Shown piece after piece: positions 57,122 through 64,000 of a stretch of DNA of 64,000 nucleotides (its first letter is position 1; every line of letters begins with the position of its first letter). Below the pieces are notes generated by a model, which saw only the letters and a program-made list of their open reading frames with translations, had not been told where the DNA came from and searched no databases. The translations under genes and the position numbers were made by a program. The DNA is from Enterococcus termitis (GTDB lineage: Bacteria > Bacillota > Bacilli > Lactobacillales > Enterococcaceae): the NCBI RefSeq assembly GCF_001730305.1, contig NZ_MIJY01000046.1, positions 62,001-126,000 on the forward strand. The letters run 5' to 3'.

Positions 57122-57473
57122 CTGACTCATCATCCTGCTTTACTCGTGAGACATAGTCTTTGACTTCTTTATTCATTTGATTGTATTCATTGGTGAACCG
57201 CATCGGTTTACTAATGATACGCATTGGCATCGTTGCAAGAAATTTACTAAAATCCTGTCTAGCTTCTTCTGTCAAACGCCCGGGTTTTGAAACTAAACGT
57301 TCATAAAGATAGTGGTAAAACTCATTCATAGCATCGATATCGATACTCATTTGATTATGGCATTCTTCACACTCAATACTGGAAATGACTTCATTCATAT
57401 ATTGAATATCGTGTAGGGTTTCTTTTTGGCAATGCATACAAAATAACATTGCTTCTTCATCATGAAATAACAT
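57114..57473 (-). CDS. Hypothetical protein with CxxC pairs
   Basis: A 119-residue protein whose N-terminal part has two Cys pairs, CMHC (near residue 12) and CEEC (near 33), suggesting a zinc ribbon; the remainder is charged and helical (SKPGRLTEEARQDFSKFL). The ATG at 57473 follows GGAGGTAGATAAG. The function is unknown. Its 3' end overlaps lipL, so the two are coupled and belong to the operon with the HD protein gene. Confidence 0.75.
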   Translation of the reverse strand: MLFHDEEAMLFCMHCQKETLHDIQYMNEVISSIECEECHNQMSIDIDAMNEFYHYLYERLVSKPGRLTEEARQDFSKFLATMPMRIISKPMRFTNEYNQMNKEVKDYVSRVKQDDESDE

Positions 57474-57590
57474 CTTATCTACCTCCATAGTCTATTATAT
57501 ACGATTTAATAGAAAAATCATGCATCTCTGAGTATAAATAAGCATTAAAGTCGATATTTCTTAAAGAAATTAAAAATATTGGGGAAAATC

Positions 57591-57619
57591 TTGCTATTGA
57601 AGGTAGAAAACGATAATAT
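57591..57619 (+). promoter_or_regulatory. Candidate promoter of the E1 operon
   Basis: TTGCTA (57591-57596), 17-bp spacer, TAATAT (57614-57619), 46 bases before the start codon. Confidence 0.5.
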
Positions 57620-57664
57620 ATTTACATATGATTTGGTTCGGAACATTTGTAAAGGGGTGGAGGC

Positions 57665-58663
57665 ATGAATTCAGAAATGAGTGCAACGAAAAATAGTGAA
57701 CAAATGAATAGTATTACAGGACTGAAAAAAATGTGGGAAATTCGCATTTTTGAAGAGCTGATTCAGGAATTGTTTGATGCTGGAGAACTTTACGGCACGA
57801 TGCATTTATGCATTGGACAGGAAGCCACAGCAGTTGGAGGAGCTGGAATTTTAAAGCAAAGTGATTGGATCGTTTCCACACACAGAAACCATGGTCACTG
57901 CATCGCCAAAGGAACGGATATTCGGGGCATGTTTGCTGAGATGTTGGGGAAAAAGACTGGTACTAATCAGGGAAAAGGCGGCAGTATGCATATTGCAGAT
58001 TTGGATGTCGGCAATTTGGGATCAAATGGAATCGTCGGAGCTGGCTTTCCTATTGCGGCAGGCGCTGCACTTAGTGCTCAAATGCAAGGGACTGACCAAG
58101 TGGTTTTATGTTACGCTGGGGATGGAGCGACGAACGAAGGTAGTTTTCACGAAGCACTGAATTTGGCTTCCATTTGGCAGTTGCCGGTGGTCTATTTTAT
58201 TGAAAATAATCAGTATGGTATGAGCAGCTCGATTGAACAGATGGTGAATATCGATAAACTTTCCGATCGGGCAACAAGCTATGGGATCGAAGGAATCACG
58301 ATTGATGGCAATGATCTGGCACTTGTCTCAAAAACGGTGGCTGACGCAGTGGCTAAAGCACGTAGCGGCAAGGGACCAACCTTGATAGAAGCGTTAACCT
58401 ATCGCCATAAAGGTCATTCTAAATCCGACAAACTAATGTACAGAACCGAAGCGGAATGCCGCCACTGGCAAAAATACAATGATCCGATTGTTCGCTTGGA
58501 GACCGAGTTGATACAAAGTAAGCAAATGACGCCGGATGAAATTCGACAATTAGAAGACTCGATCCGAAAAGAATTTACTGCAATCGTTGCTTCTGTTAAA
58601 CAAGATGAAGAACCAACAATTGCTGATCTATATACACATGTGTATGCGGAGGAAAACAGATGA
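57665..58663 (+). CDS. 2-oxoacid/acetoin dehydrogenase E1 component, alpha subunit
   Basis: A 332-residue thiamine-diphosphate enzyme subunit. The TPP motif runs from [18 protein letters not shown] to [11 protein letters not shown] (about residues 155-190), preceded by [11 protein letters not shown] and GKGGSMHI, all typical of AcoA/PdhA. Sequence flavour is closer to acetoin dehydrogenase E1 than pyruvate dehydrogenase E1. Start ATG at 57665 with GGGGTGGAGG before it. It overlaps the E1-beta gene by 4 bases. No E2 or E3 genes lie nearby. Confidence 0.88.
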   Translation: MNSEMSATKNSEQMNSITGLKKMWEIRIFEELIQELFDAGELYGTMHLCIGQEATAVGGAGILKQSDWIVSTHRNHGHCIAKGTDIRGMFAEMLGKKTGTNQGKGGSMHIADLDVGNLGSNGIVGAGFPIAAGAALSAQMQGTDQVVLCYAGDGATNEGSFHEALNLASIWQLPVVYFIENNQYGMSSSIEQMVNIDKLSDRATSYGIEGITIDGNDLALVSKTVADAVAKARSGKGPTLIEALTYRHKGHSKSDKLMYRTEAECRHWQKYNDPIVRLETELIQSKQMTPDEIRQLEDSIRKEFTAIVASVKQDEEPTIADLYTHVYAEENR

Positions 58664-59649
58664 GAACGATCACTTATTTACAAGCAGTCAATGAAGCACT
58701 TGATGAAGCTTTAGCTCAAGATGAACAGGTTTTTCTTTTAGGAGAAGATATTGGGATCTATGGCGGCGGCTTTGGTGCAACACAAGGGCTGCAGGAAAAA
58801 TATGGAGTAAAAAGAGTTCGGGATACGCCTATTTCTGAAAGCGCGATTGCCGGTGCTGCCGTAGGTGCTGCTATGACAGGCATGCGTCCTATTATGGAAT
58901 TACAGTTTTCCGATTTTATTACTGTAGCAATGGATCAGCTTGTCAACCAAGCGGCAAAAATCCATTATATGTATGGAGGAAAAGCGAGCGTGCCTTTAGT
59001 AATGCGAACCGCAGCAGGTTCTGGAACAGGCGCAGCTGCACAACACTCGCAAAGTTTGGAAAATTGGATGGCACATATTCCAGGATTAAAGGTAGTGCAG
59101 CCCTCGAGTGCTTATGATGCCAAAGGGTTATTACATGCAGCGATCAAGGATAATAATCCAGTCATGTTTTATGAACATAAATTGTTGTACAAAACAACTG
59201 GAGAAGTACCAGAAACTTCTTATGAATTGCCTTTAGGAGTAGCTGATGTTAAATTAGCGGGACAAGATGTGACAGTGATTGCTACTGGAATAATGGTCAA
59301 TAAAGCGCTTGAAGCTGCTAGTATCGTAAGAGAAAAAGGTATTTCCGTCGAAGTGATTGACCCAAGAACCTTAGTTCCTTTAGATACAGAAACATTATTG
59401 CAATCAGTTGCGAAAACTAAACGAGTGATCGTTGTGACTGAAGCGGTTAAAAATAGTGGCTTTGGTGCAGAACTAGCTGCAGTCATTGCTGAATCTAAAC
59501 TAGCTACCCAATTAGCCGCGCCCATTGCTCGTTTAGGCGGAGAATTTGTACCGATGCCTGCTCAAAAAGTGCTAGAGACACGAGCAACGCCACAAGTTGA
59601 CTCGATTGTACAGGCAATTGAACAAACGCTGAGCTATACTGAGGTTTAG
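58660..59649 (+). CDS. 2-oxoacid/acetoin dehydrogenase E1 component, beta subunit
   Basis: A 329-residue transketolase-like subunit pairing with E1-alpha. It contains [65 protein letters not shown] (about residue 120-145), [10 protein letters not shown] and the C-terminal transketolase domain with [11 protein letters not shown]. It is full length. The alpha2-beta2 enzyme would decarboxylate a 2-oxo acid or acetoin but needs an E2 lipoyl acceptor, which must be encoded elsewhere or be absent. Confidence 0.9.
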   Translation: MRTITYLQAVNEALDEALAQDEQVFLLGEDIGIYGGGFGATQGLQEKYGVKRVRDTPISESAIAGAAVGAAMTGMRPIMELQFSDFITVAMDQLVNQAAKIHYMYGGKASVPLVMRTAAGSGTGAAAQHSQSLENWMAHIPGLKVVQPSSAYDAKGLLHAAIKDNNPVMFYEHKLLYKTTGEVPETSYELPLGVADVKLAGQDVTVIATGIMVNKALEAASIVREKGISVEVIDPRTLVPLDTETLLQSVAKTKRVIVVTEAVKNSGFGAELAAVIAESKLATQLAAPIARLGGEFVPMPAQKVLETRATPQVDSIVQAIEQTLSYTEV

Positions 59650-59651
59650 AC

Positions 59652-60593
59652 ATGAAAATTAGTGAAGATCGTAGAAAAATGTTGAAAATCGTGACAATGT
59701 ATTATGAACAAGGATTAACACAAGCTGTAATTGCCAAAAAAATGGGGATTTCTCGTCCCGTTATTTCAAAAATTTTGCAACAAGCAAAAGATAATGGCAT
59801 TGTTTCTATTTCGATTAAAGATGAGTCGGCTTATGTGGTAGAATTAGGACTCCGTATTGAGAATAAATATGATTTACGTGATGTTCTTGTTATACCGACA
59901 AATGAGCAAAAACAACCAGAAGCTATTCAAAGAGAAGTGAGCATAGCTGCTTCTTTTTATGTAAAGGAGCATCTGAAAGCTGATATGGCTGTGGGATTAT
60001 CCTGGGGAACAACGTTGGCAGACATGATTGACGAAATGCCGTATTGTTCATTTCCATCGATCAATGTTTGTCCATTAGTCGGAGGCGTATCAAGCGAGCA
60101 CCTTTATTTTGATACAAATCATTTAGTTTTTCGTCTGGCTGAAAAAATCAATAGTCGCTGTCAGTATTTTTATGCGCCGGCATTAGCGGAAAGTATTGAA
60201 CTGGCAAATATACTAAATGAGACAAAATTAGTGAAAACCGCAATGGAACAGGCTAAGCATGTTGATCTTGCTATTATTGGTGTCGGCAATCCTAACGAAA
60301 GTTCTACATGGAAAAGATTGGGCTATATCGGGGAAGACGAAGCGAGACTTATAAAGCAGACCGATGTCAAAGGTGATGCTGTTGCTTCTTTATTTGACAA
60401 AAATGGACAAACAGTCAACAATGAAATCAGTCAGCGAATGCTGGGAGTCAAAGTAGAAGATTTAGTGCACATTCCTGATGTGATGGTAATTGCCTGCGGA
60501 GAAGAAAAAGCAGAAAGCATTAAGCCTTTACTATTAGGAAAATGTTGTACGATTTTAGTGATCGATCAAGCCATCGCTGAGGCAATCCTTTGA
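59652..60593 (+). CDS. SorC/DeoR-type sugar-binding transcriptional regulator
   Basis: A 313-residue regulator with an N-terminal helix-turn-helix (about residues 8-50, YYEQGLTQAVIAKKMGISRPVISKILQQA) and a C-terminal SorC effector domain (about 60-313) with VGLSWGTTLADM, CPLVGG and LAIIGVGNPNESSTW typical of the NagB-like fold that binds phosphorylated sugars. It begins 2 bases after E1-beta and is surely co-transcribed, so it probably regulates the E1 genes in response to a sugar phosphate. Confidence 0.9.
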   Translation: MKISEDRRKMLKIVTMYYEQGLTQAVIAKKMGISRPVISKILQQAKDNGIVSISIKDESAYVVELGLRIENKYDLRDVLVIPTNEQKQPEAIQREVSIAASFYVKEHLKADMAVGLSWGTTLADMIDEMPYCSFPSINVCPLVGGVSSEHLYFDTNHLVFRLAEKINSRCQYFYAPALAESIELANILNETKLVKTAMEQAKHVDLAIIGVGNPNESSTWKRLGYIGEDEARLIKQTDVKGDAVASLFDKNGQTVNNEISQRMLGVKVEDLVHIPDVMVIACGEEKAESIKPLLLGKCCTILVIDQAIAEAIL

Positions 60594-60651
60594 TCGTATG
60601 TGAACAAAAGAGAATATGAAGGTGCTTTAAGGTTTGTTTTTTACTAAATAT

Positions 60652-60793
60652 AGTAAAACGAGCACATAGAACTTTGATATTCTAGTTCAATGAGCTAACT
60701 TCTCGAGAAAAAGACAAAATGGAAAAGCGGTAAAGAGCACCGCTATTAGATTTTGCTATTTTCCAACGAAGTAAACCGAGCGCATTGAACTTT
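60652..60793. repeat. Intergenic repeat element with direct and inverted copies
   Basis: A 24-nt unit AGTAAAnCGAGCnCATnGAACTTT occurs at 60652-60675 and 60770-60793 (3 mismatches). An inverted partial copy AGTTCAATGAGCT is at 60684-60696. Between them AGCGGT-AAAGAGC-ACCGCT (60726-60744) forms a hairpin inside a longer AT stem. It lies between sorC and the DUF1934 gene. Confidence 0.55.
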
Positions 60794-60815
60794 TAAAATA
60801 AGGAGCGTGTTATTT

Positions 60816-61250
60816 ATGGATTTGTCACAAGGAACACCTGTATCGATTCAGCTTAAGACAGTTGTTGATCAAGCTGGAGAAAAGAAAAATTTTTATTTTG
60901 ATCTGGATGGGCAGATCGTTAAAATTGGTGATACTTTATACATTCGCTATAAAGAAGAGCAGGAAGAAGGAGAACCAGTTCCTGTTACAATCAAGGTAGA
61001 ACCAGATGGGAAAATTCAATTGATTCGAGCAGGGGGCTTGCGAATGCGCCTGAAATTTGCTTATCAGGAACGTCTGGATACGAGCTATAGAACGCCTTAC
61101 GGATTATTTCAAATTACAACGTTTACCCGTAATTTGCGCTTTAGTTTAAAAGATCAGCCGGTAGCTGGAAGTATTTTAATTGACTATGATTTGTATTCAC
61201 AGGCCGAAAAAATCGGGGAATATCATTTAGAATTAGAATTTACTGCGTAA
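60816..61250 (+). CDS. DUF1934 family protein (YwiB-like)
   Basis: A 144-residue cytoplasmic beta-barrel protein of the lipocalin-like DUF1934 family, found in Firmicutes often close to rpoE. It shows GTPVSIQLKTVV, IRAGGLRMRLKF, YRTPYGLFQITTFTRNL and GSILIDYDLYSQ. The function is unknown. The ATG at 60816 is preferred because AAGGAG at 60800-60805 is 10 bases away; the GTG at 60807 is too close to it. Confidence 0.85.
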   Translation: MDLSQGTPVSIQLKTVVDQAGEKKNFYFDLDGQIVKIGDTLYIRYKEEQEEGEPVPVTIKVEPDGKIQLIRAGGLRMRLKFAYQERLDTSYRTPYGLFQITTFTRNLRFSLKDQPVAGSILIDYDLYSQAEKIGEYHLELEFTA

Positions 61251-61325
61251 TTATGTAAGAATCAATTGATTTTTTCTCTATGTTTTTGTATGATAAAGAG
61301 TAGACTGTGAAAGGACGTGTACCGT

Positions 61326-61955
61326 TTGGAAATTAATGTATTTGACGGGTTGAACAAAGATGAACTATCCATGATCGAAGTTGCGCATGCAATTTTAGAA
61401 CAACGTGAAGATGTGATGGATTTCTCTGATTTAGTAAACCAAATTCAAAATTATCTTGGAAAATCTGACAGCGAAATTCGTGACTCTTTAGCACAATTTT
61501 ATACTGACTTAAATATTGATGGCAGTTTTATCTCTCTAGGAGATAACCGTTGGGGCTTGCGCTCATGGTATCCAATCGATTCTATCGACGAAGAAGTAAC
61601 ACATGGTTTAGAAGAAGATGAAGAAGATAAACCACGCCGTAGAAAACGTAAGAAGGTCAATGCCTTTATCATTGATGCAAATGATGAAGATGTGATCGAC
61701 TACAATGACGATGATCCGGAAGATGCAGAATTGACTGATGAAGATGACGAAGATATTCTTTACGATGATGAAGATGACGATGAGGATGAAGAAATCAAAG
61801 CATACAACTCTGACCTTCAAGAAATCGGGGCTGATTCGGATGACGAAGAAGAAGAATTACCAGGAATCGAAGAAGATCTTACAATTATCGATGACGATGA
61901 TGTAGATGATGACTTCGATGACGAAGACGACGAGTATTCTGAAGAAGAAGAATAA
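61326..61955 (+). CDS. rpoE: DNA-directed RNA polymerase delta subunit
   Basis: A 209-residue Gram-positive polymerase subunit that increases transcription specificity and recycling. The N-terminal winged-helix (HARE-HTH) domain covers about residues 1-90 ([43 protein letters not shown]); the rest is almost entirely Asp/Glu, a disordered acidic tail, after a short basic patch (RRRKRKK). The TTG at 61326 is chosen because AAGGA (61311-61315) is 10 bases away and it gives the usual MEINVF start. Confidence 0.93.
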   Translation: MEINVFDGLNKDELSMIEVAHAILEQREDVMDFSDLVNQIQNYLGKSDSEIRDSLAQFYTDLNIDGSFISLGDNRWGLRSWYPIDSIDEEVTHGLEEDEEDKPRRRKRKKVNAFIIDANDEDVIDYNDDDPEDAELTDEDDEDILYDDEDDDEDEEIKAYNSDLQEIGADSDDEEEELPGIEEDLTIIDDDDVDDDFDDEDDEYSEEEE

Positions 61956-61975
61956 AAATCGAATCACAAGATTTG

Positions 61976-62057
61976 GACGAAAGTGTCTCGCTTATTTTTG
62001 GTTTCATCCGCTCTTAGATGTGGGTGAAACCGGAACAAAATGCCGACTGCTTTCGTC
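61976..62057 (+). other. Structured region downstream of rpoE
   Basis: GACGAAAG (61976-61983) can pair with CTTTCGTC (62050-62057), enclosing a second stem GGTTTCATCC/GGGTGAAACC (62000-62031). No coding potential is seen. It could be a 3' UTR structure or a repeat. Confidence 0.4.
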
Positions 62058-62080
62058 TTATTATTTAGCTGAATGCCAAA

Positions 62081-62130
62081 AATCTGGGTTGTTATTCTTA
62101 GAATGACAGCCCAGATTCGTTGTTTTTTAC
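62081..62130 (+). terminator. Terminator of rpoE
   Basis: AATCTGGG-TTGTTATTCT pairs with AGAATGACAG-CCCAGATT (wobble and one mismatch), followed by CGTTGTTTTTT. Confidence 0.82.
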
Positions 62131-62148
62131 AAAAGAACGACAAATTTG

Positions 62149-62177
62149 TTGACAAATGGTCTATATCTTTGTAAACT
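62149..62177 (+). promoter_or_regulatory. Promoter P1 upstream of the antiterminator gene
   Basis: Perfect TTGACA (62149-62154), 17-bp spacer, TAAACT (62172-62177). A second extended -10, TGATATACT, ends at 62260. Confidence 0.6.
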
Positions 62178-62271
62178 ATCACTGTTAACAAAACGAATAG
62201 CGTTTTCATGTGACTAGATAATACTAGGCATGGAAGAATTTCTTTAAAATATGATATACTCATATTTTGAC

Positions 62272-62336
62272 GGGATTGTTCTATGCTTTTTTTGTTGTCT
62301 TGGCACAGGAATGCGGACAATCTACTTCTGCAGAAG
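62272..62336 (+). promoter_or_regulatory. Possible antiterminator (RAT-like) leader of the glcT-ptsG operon
   Basis: GGGATTGTT at 62272-62280 opens an interrupted stem (GATTGT...ACAATC, 62274-62322, inner TCTATGC/GCACAGG) like the asymmetric stem of RAT sites bound by BglG-type proteins. A palindrome CTTCTGCAGAAG (62325-62336) covers the ribosome site. No classic terminator follows, so the call is tentative. Confidence 0.35.
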
Positions 62337-62346
62337 AGGAATGTTT

Positions 62347-63180
62347 ATGAAAATCAAAAAGGTGCTTAACCAAAATGCAGTACTTGTTGAAGATGTCGGA
62401 CAGGAAAAAGTGGCTGTTGGCAAAGGCGTGGGATTTAACAAGAAGAAAAACGACTTATTATTCCCACAACAGGTGGAGCGAATGTTTGTGATGGAGCCGG
62501 ATGGAGTAAAAAAACTTCAGGTTCTACTATCGCAAATAGACGAAAAGTATTTCTTTGTAACGGAAGAAATCATTGCTCATGCTGAAATGGTTTTAGGTGA
62601 GAAACTGAATGAACATATCAATATCGGGCTAAGTGACCACATTGCATTTGCTGCTGAAAATATTCAAAATAACATTATTGTGCGAAATAAGCTCTTACAT
62701 GAGATCGAGATTTTATATAGCGAAGAATTCGCAGTCGCGCAATGGGCAGTTGATTATTTAACGCAAACATTGGAAATTCCATTTAGCTATGATGAAGCAG
62801 GATATATAGCGATCCATATTCATAGTGCTCGTAGTGGGCGAACGGATAACAGTAAAAGTATTCGTGAAGTCACCATTGTTTCAGAAATTATTCATTTAAT
62901 CGAGCAAGAGTTAGGAATCAATATTCACGATGAAAAGATGAGCTTGAGTTATTCAAGGTTAGTCAATCATCTGCGCTTGTTTATTCATCGTTTTCAACAA
63001 AATCAATATGCAGTCTTGGATGATGAAATTTTAGATGTTGTCCGTAAGAAATACGCAGAAAGCTACGAGATTTCCAAAAAAGTTCAAGTTTTGTTAATGA
63101 GGAACTTTCACTATCAAGTTCCAAATGAAGAATTAGGTTATCTGGCGATTCATATTGAACGCTTGAGGATGACCAAATAA
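62347..63180 (+). CDS. BglG/GlcT-family transcription antiterminator
   Basis: A 277-residue RNA-binding antiterminator. The CAT RNA-binding domain covers residues 1-55 (MKIKKVLNQNAVLV, KVAVGKGVGFNKKKNDLL), PRD1 about 65-170 (His in LSDHIAFAAENI), PRD2 about 175-277 (YIAIHIHSAR and YLAIHIERL). Phosphorylation of PRD histidines by the PTS controls activity. The ATG at 62347 fits AGAGG spacing. It is 24 bp before a glucose-type EIIC gene, so it most likely plays the GlcT role for that transporter. Confidence 0.88.
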   Translation: MKIKKVLNQNAVLVEDVGQEKVAVGKGVGFNKKKNDLLFPQQVERMFVMEPDGVKKLQVLLSQIDEKYFFVTEEIIAHAEMVLGEKLNEHINIGLSDHIAFAAENIQNNIIVRNKLLHEIEILYSEEFAVAQWAVDYLTQTLEIPFSYDEAGYIAIHIHSARSGRTDNSKSIREVTIVSEIIHLIEQELGINIHDEKMSLSYSRLVNHLRLFIHRFQQNQYAVLDDEILDVVRKKYAESYEISKKVQVLLMRNFHYQVPNEELGYLAIHIERLRMTK

Positions 63181-63204
63181 AAGAATAAGGGGAGATACAA
63201 AAAA

Positions 63205-64000
63205 ATGAAAGCATACATGCAAAGAATGGGACGTTCATTGATGCTTCCTGTAGCCGTATTGCCGGCAGCAGCGATTTTAATGGGGATTGGTTACTGGATC
63301 GATCCAAATGTAATGACTGGATTAGGAGATCCGAATTTCTTATCTGTTTTCTTAGTTAAAGCAGGCGGCGCAATTATTGATAACTTACCAGTGCTATTTG
63401 CAGTTGGTTTAGCATTAGGCATGTCAAAAGACAAAGACGGAGCGGCTGCACTTAGTGGGCTTGTTGCCTTTTTGGTGGTAACGACATTACTTTCAAGTGC
63501 TGCAGTTGGCGCAATGAAAGGAATTCCTGTAGAACAAGTTGATCCAGCGTTTGCTAAAATCAGCAATGCCTTTATCGGTATTTTATCTGGTTTAATTGCA
63601 GCAGCGATGTACAACCGATTTAGTCAAGTGAAGCTGCCGATGGCTCTGTCATTTTTCAGTGGAAAACGATTAGTGCCGATCATGACAGCTTTAGCAATGT
63701 TAGTTGCTTCTGGCGTATTATTCTTTGTATGGCCAGTCGTATTCTCTGGCTTAGTAACATTCGGAGAGTCTATTTCTAAATTAGGTGCGGTCGGTGCAGG
63801 TCTTTATGGATTCTTTAACCGTCTATTGATTCCTACTGGATTACACCATGCTTTGAACTCTGTATTCTGGTTTGACGTAGCTGGTATCAACGATATCGGA
63901 AACTTCTTATCTGGTGCTGGTGAAAAAGGTGTTACTGGTATGTATCAAGCAGGATTCTTCCCAATGATGATGTTTGGTTTACCTGCTGGAGCATATGCGA
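63205..64000 (+). CDS. PTS glucose/N-acetylglucosamine-type EIIC, 5' part
   Basis: The coding frame is open from ATG 63205 to the window edge (265 codons), so the gene is truncated by the window. It begins MKAYMQRMGRSLMLPVAVLP, the signature N-terminus of EIIC-Glc/Nag permeases, continues with DNLPVLFAVGLALGMSKDKDGAAALSG, and shows GFFNRLLIPTGLHHALNSVFWF in the substrate region. An EIIB (and perhaps EIIA) domain should follow outside. Ribosome site AAGGGGAGA. Likely ptsG, controlled by the antiterminator just upstream. Confidence 0.9.
   Translation, partial: MKAYMQRMGRSLMLPVAVLPAAAILMGIGYWIDPNVMTGLGDPNFLSVFLVKAGGAIIDNLPVLFAVGLALGMSKDKDGAAALSGLVAFLVVTTLLSSAAVGAMKGIPVEQVDPAFAKISNAFIGILSGLIAAAMYNRFSQVKLPMALSFFSGKRLVPIMTALAMLVASGVLFFVWPVVFSGLVTFGESISKLGAVGAGLYGFFNRLLIPTGLHHALNSVFWFDVAGINDIGNFLSGAGEKGVTGMYQAGFFPMMMFGLPAGAYA

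Noticed and set aside
57114-60593. LipL and the E1 genes as one functional operon
   Set aside because: They are divergent with separate promoters, and lipL keeps its usual neighbour, the HD gene, so the proximity may be chance.
61608-61820. Minus-strand open frame within rpoE
   Set aside because: An artefact of the Asp/Glu-rich tail read on the opposite strand.

Overview
The window looks like a chromosomal segment of a low-GC Gram-positive coccus, most likely an Enterococcus close to but distinct from E. faecalis. The reasons are the WxL cell-surface cluster with an LPXTG partner, fused RNase PH/RdgB, RexAB, the RNA polymerase delta subunit, strong Shine-Dalgarno sequences, many TTG starts and Firmicute-style terminators. 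I recognised no rRNA, tRNA, CRISPR array, transposase or phage module. The species assignment is inference from gene content only.

Layout. 1-1.5 kb: the end of a beta-glucoside locus (family 4 phospho-glycosidase). 1.5-8.3 kb: a WxL surface locus. A divergent Mga-like regulator faces an operon of one LPXTG protein, three tandem WxL proteins, a DUF916/DUF3324 membrane-anchored partner and an OmpR-type regulator with a degenerate receiver. 8.3-17 kb: a small membrane protein, a BaiN-like flavoprotein, NADP-glutamate dehydrogenase, a large secreted protein with a WxL-like C-terminus that seems to start at an AUA codon, glucose-6-phosphate isomerase, a small membrane protein and signal peptidase I. 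17-24.5 kb: rexB-rexA. 24.5-28.7 kb: an HxlR regulator with a palindromic operator, then a T-box leader and pheS-pheT. 28.9-31.9 kb (minus strand): a polar amino acid ABC importer. 32.3-35 kb: murI, the rph-rdgB fusion and a YfcE-like phosphoesterase. 35-41 kb: cbpB and dapH, a three-gene MacAB-like efflux system, then the N-acetyl-diaminopimelate deacetylase. 41-47 kb: MscS channel, ilvE, aldo/keto reductase, class I amidotransferase, glyoxalase-like protein, Nudix hydrolase and PhzF-like isomerase.

47.3-53.9 kb: a catabolic operon with an ascorbate-family PTS (separate EIIA, EIIB, EIIC), a SIS-domain isomerase, a DapA/NanA-superfamily lyase, a KDPG aldolase and a PRD regulator that carries its own EIIA domain. 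Its substrate cannot be assigned from sequence. 54-57.5 kb (minus strand): HAD phosphatase, HD-domain dNTPase-like protein, LipL and a zinc-ribbon-like protein. 57.6-60.6 kb: E1-alpha and E1-beta of a 2-oxoacid dehydrogenase plus a SorC regulator, without E2 or E3. 60.8-64 kb: DUF1934 protein, rpoE (delta), a BglG/GlcT-type antiterminator and the start of a glucose-type PTS EIIC, cut by the window edge.

The best candidates for undescribed biology are the unassigned sugar-acid PTS operon, the orphan E1/SorC operon, the WxL locus with its two unusual regulators, and the AUA-initiated surface protein. Dispersed two-hairpin repeats and a separate ~140-bp repeat between sorC and the DUF1934 gene are the main non-coding structures that genes do not explain.
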